A stretch of 64,000 bases of DNA, taken from the NCBI RefSeq assembly GCF_900564155.1, contig NZ_LS999839.1, positions 4,399,097 through 4,463,096 on the forward strand. Direction: 5' to 3'. The stretch's first letter is position 1. Every line of letters starts with the position of its first letter. This document shows positions 1 to 7,605 of the stretch, in pieces. This DNA comes from Pedobacter schmidteae. Lineage in GTDB: Bacteria; Bacteroidota; Bacteroidia; Sphingobacteriales; Sphingobacteriaceae. The notes beneath the pieces were generated by a model. The model was not told where the DNA came from. It searched no databases and saw nothing but the letters and a program-made list of their open reading frames with translations. Both the position numbers and the translations under genes were made by a program.

Positions 1-479
1 TTAGGGTGCTGCATAGCCTGTTCTTCGGTCAAACGACCCGAATCTTCCATGAAGCCAACAAAGGATTGGTCTTTTGATATTTTAATTAAGGAGCCATCGC
101 GGAGGAGGTAAAGCCTGGTATCGCCTACATGGGCGTAGTAAAACTGGTTGTTATTCAGGTCGGCCAGGGCCATGGTCAGTACGCAGGCCATATCCTCATG
201 CGATTTGTTTTGCTGCTTGGCCGCCAGAATCTGGTCGTTAGCCTCTGCAATTACAGCTTGCATTAACAGGGAAAGGTCGCCCGACGGTTTGTCCATCAAT
301 CGTAATATGGTTTGCCGGGCAATGGCCGCTGCCACTTCTCCGCCGGTATAACCACCCACACCATCTATTACACAGGCCAGCACGAAGTCTGTTCCCACAA
401 TTTGTTCGGCAATAAACGTATCCTCGTTATTGCTGCGTAATTTTCCGGTATCCGTTATTCCAAAATAATACTTACTCAT
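1..479 (-). CDS. PP2C-family Ser/Thr protein phosphatase, 3' end cut by window
   Basis: Translation from the ATG at 479 gives about 159 residues of a PP2C-type, metal-dependent serine/threonine phosphatase. The family hallmarks are in order: an N-terminal ITDTGKLRSNNED segment, DGVGGYTGGEVAA with the metal-binding aspartate, and AHVGDTRLYLLRDG. The product probably removes phosphate from Ser/Thr in the cytoplasm. The gene continues beyond base 1, so the C-terminal metal site is not visible. Its start codon overlaps the stop of a 32-residue membrane peptide, which in turn follows an FHA-like gene; phosphatase plus phospho-threonine reader suggests a Ser/Thr phosphorylation circuit. The kinase is not in the window. 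The family call is secure; the substrate is unknown. Confidence 0.9.
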   Translation of the reverse strand, partial: MSKYYFGITDTGKLRSNNEDTFIAEQIVGTDFVLACVIDGVGGYTGGEVAAAIARQTILRLMDKPSGDLSLLMQAVIAEANDQILAAKQQNKSHEDMACVLTMALADLNNNQFYYAHVGDTRLYLLRDGSLIKISKDQSFVGFMEDSGRLTEEQAMQHP

Positions 480-570
480 TCTTGCTGGTCGAGTTTTTAA
501 TCGCTACAAAATGCGAGATCAATAAGATCACACATACCACCAATAACGCTATGGAAAGGATTTGCGACAT
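472..570 (-). CDS. 32-residue single-pass membrane peptide
   Basis: A short reading frame starts with ATG at 570 and ends with TAA at 472-474. It encodes a peptide beginning MSQILSIALLVVCVILLISH, a clear transmembrane helix, followed by a short polar tail (KNSTSKNE). Its ATG lies three bases after the stop of the upstream FHA-like gene, and its TAA overlaps the ATG of the PP2C gene. That spacing implies translational coupling and argues that it is a real gene and not chance. It may anchor or regulate the neighbouring phosphatase/FHA pair, but no family is recognised and the role is inference. Confidence 0.6.
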   Translation of the reverse strand: MSQILSIALLVVCVILLISHFVAIKNSTSKNE

Positions 571-573
571 GGC

Positions 574-1524
574 TTAGGCTTTAAATATATTTACACCAAT
601 AATTCCGTTGAGGATGATCCTTGAATTTACAGGCAATTCAACCCATTTAGGATCTTCAGGACTACTTCGCTCTACCAGGTTCTCATTCAGGATGGTTTTT
701 TCTCCAAAGGAAGAAAGGAAAAACTTGTCTTCTGTTTTGCTGTAATGGATTTTGAGGTGTGGCGCATTCACCCATTCGGATGGAATTTTAAAAACATTCG
801 CATCACCTCTGGTTTCTTCATTGCCCGAAACAATAATGTCACTATACTTCATCAGGTATTCCAGCTTTTGTCCGGAGTAAGCCTTATCAGGCAACGTTGT
901 TTCAAACCTGGCTAATAAGACATTACCTTCTGCAGCTTCATTTTTTACTTCAGTCTTGGTATTGGCGAGGTAAGGTATTTCATAATATCCCTCGCTATAA
1001 AAGATGAAGTCTTTTAATACGTCGTTACTGATGTCAAAAGTTTGGGCCAGTCCGGTTTGCCGTGGGATAAAGGTAACCCTCAAATTCTCCTGCTTTTGTC
1101 CGCCATCGGGCATCAGTTTGCCAATAAAACCCTTATCGCCCGGTTTATAATCGGGATGCGAGACAAAGCGAAACACCCATTTACTACTGGAAGGCTCCAC
1201 ACTTTTGCCTACAGCTGCATAGTCCTGAAGGATCTCGTAAAATTTCTTTACAGATTCCTGGGCAATTAAACCAAATAATCCATTCTTATTGTCCATAAAT
1301 GCCCGATAGTCTTCGGTATTCAGACAGATAATAAATTCGTGGTAAAAAACAATGCGCTCGGCAAAGGACAGCTCGGCGATGGATTCTTTGAATTTATCTA
1401 TGATGTATTTATAAACAGTATCGGGGGTAAGTGGCTGCGCTTTGGCAGTAGGACCAGTTTCATTACTTCCTAAAAACCAATCTTGTATACCTATTCGTTG
1501 CCAAAATGAGGGTTTTTCTTCCAT
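574..1524 (-). CDS. Protein with C-terminal FHA-like domain
   Basis: I choose the ATG at 1524 (MEEKPSFWQRIGIQ), giving about 316 residues. The open frame reaches back to 1701, but that extension lies in repeat hairpins and looks non-coding. The N-terminal two thirds is a soluble mixed alpha/beta region with no recognised family. The last 75 or so residues (APHLKIHYS ... FFLSSFGEKTILNE ... ELPVNSRIILN) resemble an FHA fold, which binds phospho-threonine peptides. It is the first gene of a tight three-gene operon with a membrane peptide and a PP2C phosphatase, supporting a role in phosphoprotein sensing. FHA assignment is moderate; the N-terminal function is unknown. Confidence 0.65.
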   Translation of the reverse strand: MEEKPSFWQRIGIQDWFLGSNETGPTAKAQPLTPDTVYKYIIDKFKESIAELSFAERIVFYHEFIICLNTEDYRAFMDNKNGLFGLIAQESVKKFYEILQDYAAVGKSVEPSSSKWVFRFVSHPDYKPGDKGFIGKLMPDGGQKQENLRVTFIPRQTGLAQTFDISNDVLKDFIFYSEGYYEIPYLANTKTEVKNEAAEGNVLLARFETTLPDKAYSGQKLEYLMKYSDIIVSGNEETRGDANVFKIPSEWVNAPHLKIHYSKTEDKFFLSSFGEKTILNENLVERSSPEDPKWVELPVNSRIILNGIIGVNIFKA

Positions 1525-1540
1525 ACTATAAAGGTATAAA

Positions 1541-1634
1541 AAATAACCGTTCTCTTCAGAGGCTGGCATAAATGAGATTTTTTTCAGCAAAAATCTCAAT
1601 GAAGCCGATGCCTCTTCTGAGAAGGTGATTTTTT
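1541..1634. repeat. Imperfect hairpin repeat, copy 1
   Basis: A roughly 94-base imperfect palindrome. The inner perfect stem is TGAGATTTTT (1573-1582) against AAAAATCTCA (1589-1598) with a six-base loop. The outer arms pair TTCTC (1550-1554) with GAGAA (1619-1623) and AGAGGC (1558-1563) with GCCTCT (1610-1615). The left arm recurs nearly identically at 1652-1677. It lies just upstream of the FHA-like gene start, so it could be a REP-like dispersed element or a leader structure of that operon. Confidence 0.6.
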
Positions 1635-1651
1635 GTTTCAAGTTGGGGCAA

Positions 1652-1736
1652 AAATGACCGTTCTCTTTAGAGGCTGGAAAAAGTGGCGCGAAGAGCGCCA
1701 ATTGTTCCTAAGCCTCACAGAAAAGGTAATTTTTGT
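1652..1736. repeat. Imperfect hairpin repeat, copy 2
   Basis: Second copy of the same element. The left arm (1652-1677) matches 1541-1566 at 24 of 26 bases. GAGGCT (1670-1675) pairs with AGCCTC (1711-1716), TTCT (1661-1664) with AGAA (1719-1722), and the centre is a perfect stem TGGCGC (1684-1689) / GCGCCA (1695-1700). The arms are shared with copy 1 while the centre differs, which is how families of palindromic repeats usually diverge. Confidence 0.55.
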
Positions 1737-1799
1737 ATGATGTAAGGGCATAGTTACAGAGGGCAGAAATAAGCTGGTTAGTTTTTGATGTCACATTTA

Positions 1800-1965
1800 G
1801 GATGCTTTATTTGATGTTAGGAGCAGAGTACTTAGTTAGTCAGTTATTAGCATTGGGAGTAGAGTACTGAGTTAGTTAATTAGTTAGTTAGTTTTTAGCG
1901 TTAGGAGTAGAGTGGTTAGTTCGTTGGTTGGTTAGTTTTTAGCGTTAATTTACTGAAGCATTTAA
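1800..1965. repeat. Degenerate tandem repeat spacer
   Basis: Three imperfect copies of a unit of about 50 bases built from GGAGYAGAGT followed by runs of TTAGTTAGT, at about 1820, 1856 and 1903, with TTTTTAGCGTTA joining the later copies. The copies differ by substitutions and by numbers of the four-base GTTA unit, typical of slippage. No reading frame of quality crosses it. It fills most of the 1702-2087 gap between two convergently organised minus-strand transcription units. Confidence 0.5.
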
Positions 1966-1970
1966 AAGTA

Positions 1971-2003
1971 AAATGCCCTGAAAGTTTAATTTTCAGGGCA
2001 TTT
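1971..2003 (-). terminator. Rho-independent terminator of the arginine decarboxylase gene
   Basis: AAATGCCCTGAAA pairs with TTTCAGGGCATTT around a short AT loop. It lies about 85 bases beyond the stop of the minus-strand decarboxylase gene. T-rich sequence flanks it on both strands. Confidence 0.65.
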
Positions 2004-2087
2004 GTTTTGTATATAAATGAGTACTATGTATGGACAAGCGCTATTTTATGGTTAGTGAGTACTCCTTTATGACTTGATGAGGAACTA

Positions 2088-3479
2088 CTAGGTGTAGCCC
2101 AGGATCTTTAAAACCTGTTTACTATTTTGTTCCTCTCCAAATACTTCAAAGTTGAAGGTTTCATCGCGATTACGTCGGATAATCACATGTTTAGGGCTAG
2201 GCAACAGGCAATGGTGTATACCTCCGTATCCACTTAACACTTCCTGATAGGCACCCGTATTAAAGAAACCTAAATATTGTACTTTACGGGTTTTAGGCAT
2301 AAATACACTGTTCATGTGCGCCTCCTGGTTATAATAATCCTGCCCATCGCAGGTAATACCGCCAAGGTTTACCCTTTCATACTCGGCATCCCAATTGTTG
2401 ATAGGAAGAAGGATGTATTTTTGGTTTAAAGCCCATACATCAGGCAAGTTGGTGATAAACGAACCATCCAGCATCAGCCATTTCTCCCTGTCGTTCTGCT
2501 GTTTACGCCCCAACACCTTATATAAAATACCAGATGCTTCTGCAACGGTATATTTTCCAAATTCGGTAATGATATCCGGCTCTACCACATCGTGCTCGGC
2601 ACAGATCTCTTTAATCCGTTTTACGATTTCGTTGACCATGTATTCGTAGTCGAAATCAAACACCAATGAATCTTTAAATGGCATACCACCACCAATATCG
2701 AGGGTATCCAGTTCAGGATTGATTTTTTTGAATTTGCAATAAAGCGTTACATATTTTTCAAGCTCGTTCCAATAGTATGGAGAGTCGGTAATACCCGAGT
2801 TGATAAAGAAATGCAGCAATTTGACCCTAAAATTAGGATTTGCCGAGATCTTATTGTTGTAGAAATCGATTACATCTTCCAAACGCACGCCTAAACGCGA
2901 GGTATAGAACTGCGAATCAGGCTGTTCCTCAGCAGCGATACGAATACCCAGATTACAAGGCGTGTCCATTTCTACTTCATCATCAAAGAGGTTAAATTCC
3001 TCTTTGTTGTCCAGCACAGGAATAATATTTTTATACCCATCGTGCAACATATCAATAATATATTGCTTGTACTGATAAGTTTTAAAGCCGTTACAAATTA
3101 CAGTAATGTCCTTCGTCAACGCACCCTTTTTCTCCAGGGCCTCAATCATCGGCATATCAAACGCAGAAGAGGTTTCGAGGTGAATACCGTTTTTAAGGGC
3201 TTCCTCTACAATATGTCTGAAGTGCGAGCTTTTGGTACAATAACAGTATTTATAGTCGCCACGGTAGTTGTTTTTGATGATAGCCGTCTGAAACAACAAT
3301 TTGGCCTGCTGAATTTTCTTGCTGATCATAGGAAGGTAAGTGAAACGTAATGGCGTGCCATAAGTTTCAATCATCTCCATCAAATTAAGATCTTGGAAAT
3401 ATAATTCGTCGTCTATAACGCTGTAACCTTCCTGAGGGAAACCAACACTTAGATCAAGAAATTCGGAGTAACTCTGCAT
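2088..3479 (-). CDS. speA: Arginine decarboxylase (PLP-dependent, fold III)
   Basis: 463 residues related to the fold-III PLP decarboxylases that turn arginine into agmatine, the first step of the arginine-dependent polyamine route. The N-terminal alanine-racemase-like barrel carries the likely PLP lysine at about residue 83 (YCTKSSHFRHI), and the glycine loop DIGGGMPFKDS binds the cofactor phosphate. The C-terminal beta domain has FFNTGAYQEVLSGYGG. The lysine motif differs from the PIKVN form of the long proteobacterial SpeA, and the protein is shorter; this fits the Bacteroidota clade usually annotated as arginine decarboxylase. A divergent arginase-family gene lies 101 bases away, which supports the pathway. 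Cytoplasmic. Confidence 0.85.
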   Translation of the reverse strand: MQSYSEFLDLSVGFPQEGYSVIDDELYFQDLNLMEMIETYGTPLRFTYLPMISKKIQQAKLLFQTAIIKNNYRGDYKYCYCTKSSHFRHIVEEALKNGIHLETSSAFDMPMIEALEKKGALTKDITVICNGFKTYQYKQYIIDMLHDGYKNIIPVLDNKEEFNLFDDEVEMDTPCNLGIRIAAEEQPDSQFYTSRLGVRLEDVIDFYNNKISANPNFRVKLLHFFINSGITDSPYYWNELEKYVTLYCKFKKINPELDTLDIGGGMPFKDSLVFDFDYEYMVNEIVKRIKEICAEHDVVEPDIITEFGKYTVAEASGILYKVLGRKQQNDREKWLMLDGSFITNLPDVWALNQKYILLPINNWDAEYERVNLGGITCDGQDYYNQEAHMNSVFMPKTRKVQYLGFFNTGAYQEVLSGYGGIHHCLLPSPKHVIIRRNRDETFNFEVFGEEQNSKQVLKILGYT

Positions 3480-3509
3480 TTTTTTATTTTTGAACTATTA
3501 TTTATAAGG

Positions 3510-3537
3510 TTTGGCAAATTAAAATAAGTTAATTTTG
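3510..3537 (+). promoter_or_regulatory. Candidate promoter for the arginase-family gene
   Basis: TAATTTTG at 3530-3537 fits the Bacteroidota -7 element TAnnTTTG. TTTG at 3510-3513 could be the -33 element, though the 16-base spacer is shorter than usual. The next gene starts at 3581. Confidence 0.4.
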
Positions 3538-3541
3538 GCGT

Positions 3542-3549
3542 CAAAGATA
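3542..3549 (-). promoter_or_regulatory. Candidate -7 element for the arginine decarboxylase gene
   Basis: The minus strand reads TATCTTTG here, an exact TAnnTTTG match, about 63 bases upstream of the ATG at 3479. No convincing -33 TTTG is visible at the expected distance. Confidence 0.4.
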
Positions 3550-3580
3550 AACACTTTATAAAATACACCCGTATTTTTTT

Positions 3581-4531
3581 ATGACTAAAACTTTAAAAAT
3601 TATTGAGGTAAAATCTGAGATCGGGGCCGGCACACGCGGGGCCAGCTTAGGAGTGGATGCAATTAAGATTGCGGCACTTGATTTTGGGAGCAGATTTTTT
3701 AAAAAACATAAATCAGTAGAGGTTCCGAATGAGAACCATTTATTGCTTGAAAGTACCGGGAGCCCCTTTGCAAAGCGGATTTCAGGCATATTGACCATGG
3801 TAGAACGGGTGAGCGATGAAGTGAGCAATACCCTTAGCAAAGGTGAGTTTCCGATTGTACTGGCGGGCGATCACAGTACAGCAGCAGGCACAATTGCAGG
3901 CATTAAAGCGGTGCATCCGAAGGCAAAACTGGGCGTAATATGGATAGATGCACATGCAGATTTACATTCCCCTTACACAACACCATCGGGAAATATGCAC
4001 GGAATGCCCCTGGCGATGGCTTTGGATGAAGACAATCTTGACGCCAAAGTGAACAAACTGGACCAGGAAACCATCAACTACTGGTATCAGCTTAAAAATG
4101 TAGGCAAAATTGCGCCAAAGATCCATTACCGCGACCTGGTATTGATTTCGGCAAGGGATATGGAGCGACCGGAAGAACTTTTGCTGAAGAAAAACAAGGT
4201 GAAGATAGTGACCACCGCCGAACTGCGGAAAAGAGGAGTAGAGCGTACGGTAATTGAAACACTTAAATACCTGGACCATTGTGAGATTATTTACGTATCG
4301 TTTGATGTGGACTCGCTTGACCCTACGGCCTCGAGAGGAACGGGTACACCAGTTGCACAAGGCTTAACTGAGCGTGAGGCCGGCAACCTGATGTCGCGAC
4401 TGATTACCAACCAAAAGGTTTGCTGCTTTGAAATTGTAGAAGTAAACCCAACATTGGACCGCGAAAACCAAATGGCCGAACACGCCTTTGAAATTTTAAT
4501 TAAAGCTACCAATGCTTTCAGAAACGAATAG
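3581..4531 (+). CDS. Arginase/agmatinase-family ureohydrolase, probably arginase
   Basis: 316 residues of the ureohydrolase superfamily, which use a two-manganese centre to release urea from a guanidino group. All metal motifs are present: GDHS (96-99), DAHAD (123-127), and SFDVDSLDP (240-248). SGNMHGMPLA (136-145) is the arginase-type substrate loop, which favours arginase over agmatinase. It is divergent from the arginine decarboxylase gene, so both enzymes using arginine as substrate may share the 101-base control region. If the enzyme were an agmatinase instead, the two genes would form a putrescine pathway; the loop makes this less likely. Cytoplasmic. Confidence 0.87.
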   Translation: MTKTLKIIEVKSEIGAGTRGASLGVDAIKIAALDFGSRFFKKHKSVEVPNENHLLLESTGSPFAKRISGILTMVERVSDEVSNTLSKGEFPIVLAGDHSTAAGTIAGIKAVHPKAKLGVIWIDAHADLHSPYTTPSGNMHGMPLAMALDEDNLDAKVNKLDQETINYWYQLKNVGKIAPKIHYRDLVLISARDMERPEELLLKKNKVKIVTTAELRKRGVERTVIETLKYLDHCEIIYVSFDVDSLDPTASRGTGTPVAQGLTEREAGNLMSRLITNQKVCCFEIVEVNPTLDRENQMAEHAFEILIKATNAFRNE

Positions 4532-4553
4532 TAGATTTGGGGATTATTAGCAT

Positions 4554-6335
4554 ATGAATATTGAACAACATATTATAGCCGAGACAGTAACGGCAGTAAA
4601 AGAATTATACGGGCAGGAATTGCCCGAAAATCAGGTAAATTTACAAGAAACCAGGGTTGAATTTGAAGGCCAGATCACCATAGTGGTATTTCCGGTAGTT
4701 CGTTTTTCTAAAAAATCGCCTGAAGCGACAGCAACAGATCTGGGTGAGTACCTGGTAAAACATATTGAAGATGTAAACGCTTTCAATGTAGTTAAGGGCT
4801 TTTTGAATTTGACCATTAACGATTCATATTGGGTAAAGCTGTTTAACACCGTATTATTGAATCCTGATTTTGGGGGTGTGAAACCAAATGGCAAAAAAGT
4901 GATGGTCGAATATTCATCGCCAAACACCAATAAACCGCTACACCTTGGACACGTAAGAAACAATCTGTTGGGTTATTCGGTAGCCGAATTACTGAAGGCG
5001 GATGGTTATGATGTGATTAAAGTGAACCTGGTGAATGACAGGGGAATCCATATCTGTAAATCGATGTTGGCCTGGCAGAAATGGGGCAATGGAGAGACGC
5101 CGGAAAGTTCATTGCTAAAAGGTGATCATCTGGTAGGTAAGTACTATGTTATTTTCGACAAGGAGTATAAGAAAGAAATTGAAGCCTTAAAACTGGAAGG
5201 GCAGACTGAAGAGGAAGCCAAGAAAAACGCACCATTGATTAAAGAAGCACAAAAAATGCTGCAGGACTGGGAAGCCGGTGTACCTGAAGTGATTGATTTG
5301 TGGAAGAAAATGAATGGCTGGGTATACGACGGCTTTGCTGTTTCCTATAAAAACCTGGGGGTAGATTTTGATAAATACTATTATGAAAGCAATACCTATT
5401 TATTGGGTAAGGGCACTGTTGAAGAAGGCCTGGAAAAAGGTGTTTTCTTTAAAAAGCCTGATGGTTCGGTATGGATTGACCTGACGGCCGATGGCCTGGA
5501 TCAAAAATTGGTGTTACGTGCCGATGGTACATCTGTTTACATTACACAGGATTTGGGTACAGCCCAGATGAAGTACGATGATTTTAAAATGGATGAATCG
5601 ATTTATGTGGTAGGTAACGAGCAGGATTATCATTTTAAAGTGCTGTTTTTGATTTTAGAGAAGCTGGGTAAAAGCTGGGCTAAAGGTTTACACCATTTGT
5701 CGTACGGCATGGTGGATCTGCCGAGTGGCAAAATGAAATCGAGAGAAGGAACTGTGGTAGACGCGGATGATCTGGTGGCAGAAATGATTGAAACCGCCAA
5801 GGCCAAGACAGAAGCTTTGGGTAAGGTAAATGATTTTGATGAGGAAGAGAAGAAACATTTGTACTACAATATTGGTATGGGTGCATTAAAATACTTTTTG
5901 CTGAAGGTAGAGCCTAAGAAACGTTTATTATTTGACCCTGCAGAATCGATAGATTTTCAGGGAAATACAGGTCCCTTTATACAGTATACCCATGCCAGGA
6001 TAAAATCATTGCTGCAGAAAGCAGGTTATGATTTTGCCTATGAGGGGGTTGGTGGCGCTGCAATTACAGGAACCGAGTTGGAAATGATAATGCTGCTGGC
6101 TAAATATCCTTTAGAGATACAGCAGGCAGCCAAAATGCACAGTCCTGCACTTTTAGCGAATTACTTATATGAAGTTGCTAAAATGTTCAATAAGTTTTAC
6201 CACGAAACGCCACCGATTATTAAAGAGGAGGATGAGGCAGTTAAGAAACATCGTTTAAATCTGAGTTTTGTAACTGCAGAGATATTGAAGAACGGAATGC
6301 GCATTTTAGGAATCACCGTTCCGGAAAGAATGTAA
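4554..6335 (+). CDS. argS: Arginyl-tRNA synthetase
   Basis: 593 residues, the usual class I ArgRS length. It charges tRNA-Arg with arginine using ATP. An N-terminal Add1-like domain is followed by the catalytic core with SSPNTNKPLHLGHVRNN (HIGH motif HLGH at 130-133) and the KMSKS counterpart KMKSREGT, then the DALR anticodon-binding domain ending in GMRILGITVPERM. It starts 23 bases after the arginase-family gene and is likely cotranscribed with it, linking arginine breakdown and tRNA charging. A strong bidirectional hairpin follows. Start at the ATG giving MNIEQHIIAETV. Confidence 0.97.
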   Translation: MNIEQHIIAETVTAVKELYGQELPENQVNLQETRVEFEGQITIVVFPVVRFSKKSPEATATDLGEYLVKHIEDVNAFNVVKGFLNLTINDSYWVKLFNTVLLNPDFGGVKPNGKKVMVEYSSPNTNKPLHLGHVRNNLLGYSVAELLKADGYDVIKVNLVNDRGIHICKSMLAWQKWGNGETPESSLLKGDHLVGKYYVIFDKEYKKEIEALKLEGQTEEEAKKNAPLIKEAQKMLQDWEAGVPEVIDLWKKMNGWVYDGFAVSYKNLGVDFDKYYYESNTYLLGKGTVEEGLEKGVFFKKPDGSVWIDLTADGLDQKLVLRADGTSVYITQDLGTAQMKYDDFKMDESIYVVGNEQDYHFKVLFLILEKLGKSWAKGLHHLSYGMVDLPSGKMKSREGTVVDADDLVAEMIETAKAKTEALGKVNDFDEEEKKHLYYNIGMGALKYFLLKVEPKKRLLFDPAESIDFQGNTGPFIQYTHARIKSLLQKAGYDFAYEGVGGAAITGTELEMIMLLAKYPLEIQQAAKMHSPALLANYLYEVAKMFNKFYHETPPIIKEEDEAVKKHRLNLSFVTAEILKNGMRILGITVPERM

Positions 6336-6360
6336 GTTCTCAACTTGACGGGCAAAAAAA

Positions 6361-6398
6361 AACACAAAAGAGAAGGGTTAATCTTTCTCTTTTGTGTT
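6361..6398. terminator. Bidirectional terminator between argS and the permease gene
   Basis: A 14-base perfect stem, AACACAAAAGAGAA (6361-6374) with TTCTCTTTTGTGTT (6385-6398). A T-tract follows on plus, and an A-tract precedes it so that minus also gets a U-run. The last codons of the minus-strand permease gene lie inside the stem. Confidence 0.85.
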
Positions 6399-7511
6399 TT
6401 CTACACCTGCCTTAACAGGTACAACTTTCTTTTTCCTGAAGGCTGCAAAGGTCATAGGGCTTTTGGATGGCCGTTCATCGCCAAACAACACACCCCATTG
6501 TTTAAAGGTTTCTGTCCTGTCGAATATAACTTTCAATACCGCAATAATTGGCATGGAAAGGAACATTCCAGAGACCCCGGCGATACTGCCGCCAACAATT
6601 ACCCCCAGAATTGCAAAAAGTGCATTGATTTTCACTTTAGAGCCTACTATCCTTGGCATCAATATGTTGTTATCCAGAAACTGAACAACGGCGATTACGC
6701 CCAGCACTGTAATTACCGGCCATAACTCTGTGGAGGAAGTTAGTGTAAGCAGTACGCCAATCACATTTCCTATTAAAGCACCTACGTAGGGAATAAGGTT
6801 TAATATGGCAAAGATGACCCCGATTAATAAAGCGTGTTTAATACCTACAAGCAAGAGGATTCCGCCCAAAAGGATGGTCATATATGTAATCTGTATCAAT
6901 AACCCAACCAGGTAGTTTTTGATGATGGCCTCGGTTTCATAGATCGCCTCTTTTACCTTCGGGTGGTGATCGGGGTTAAACCACATGAAAATAAAACGAA
7001 GTAAAATATCTTTATAAAAAAGCATCAGGTAGATATAGATTGGGAGCAGCCCCACGAATACAAAAATTGAACTTAGTGTTACTGCTGCTCCACTGGCTGC
7101 TTTTCCGGCCATTGCCAATAAGTCGTCACTCTTCTCGGTAATGAATTTCATCTGTTCGGTTGTAGAAACGTGACTGATGGTGCTAAACCACTCGCTAAGC
7201 GATTTTAAATGCGTATTTACATTGTTCTTGATCTGAGGGAAATCGGCAGCCAGAACACCAATTTGTGCAGAGAAGAACCATACGATGGCCCCTACAAAAA
7301 TTACGACCAACAGGATAGGAAGGATAATGGCTACTATTTCGGGAAACTTGTATTTCCTTAAAAAGCGAAATATAGGGAGCAGGACGATGCTGATAAAAAA
7401 GGCCATAATGACTGGCATAATGATGTCTTTTCCTATGACCAGCAGCGCGCCAACAAGGACTATTCCGAGGAGCTCAATGGATCTTTTTACGGTAAGTGGC
7501 ATGTCTTTCAT
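6378..7511 (-). CDS. AI-2E family (PF01594-type) membrane permease
   Basis: 377 residues with about seven to eight hydrophobic segments and the family layout: two N-terminal helices, an amphipathic soluble region (about 85-130), and a C-terminal bundle containing LNLIPYVGALIGNVIGVL and the typical VQFLDNNILMPRIVGSKVKINAL block. Members include TqsA and other exporters with varied substrates; one branch is sodium/proton antiporters. The substrate cannot be told from sequence. It is alone on its strand, convergent with argS and divergent from mnmE. Confidence 0.88.
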   Translation of the reverse strand: MKDMPLTVKRSIELLGIVLVGALLVIGKDIIMPVIMAFFISIVLLPIFRFLRKYKFPEIVAIILPILLVVIFVGAIVWFFSAQIGVLAADFPQIKNNVNTHLKSLSEWFSTISHVSTTEQMKFITEKSDDLLAMAGKAASGAAVTLSSIFVFVGLLPIYIYLMLFYKDILLRFIFMWFNPDHHPKVKEAIYETEAIIKNYLVGLLIQITYMTILLGGILLLVGIKHALLIGVIFAILNLIPYVGALIGNVIGVLLTLTSSTELWPVITVLGVIAVVQFLDNNILMPRIVGSKVKINALFAILGVIVGGSIAGVSGMFLSMPIIAVLKVIFDRTETFKQWGVLFGDERPSKSPMTFAAFRKKKVVPVKAGVENTKEKD

Positions 7512-7567
7512 TCGTAATTTGTTTGTTTTTTGAAGCGGTAAAAGGTAAAAGCTACGGAATGTTTGGC

Positions 7568-7575
7568 TAATTTTG
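7568..7575 (+). promoter_or_regulatory. Candidate -7 element for mnmE
   Basis: TAATTTTG matches TAnnTTTG and is 30 bases upstream of the mnmE ATG. No -33 TTTG is found at the expected spacing. Confidence 0.35.
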
Positions 7576-7605
7576 TGCCAAACATAAACTTAATAAAGAT
7601 TATCT

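Noticed and set aside
1525..1701. N-terminal extension of the FHA-like protein
   Set aside because: The extra 59 codons come from hairpin repeats (the SKENG/SEENG peptide repeats reflect the DNA repeat), and the ATG at 1524 gives a normal soluble start.
6345..6725. 126-codon frame on plus
   Set aside because: It is antisense to the conserved AI-2E permease gene and begins in the terminator.
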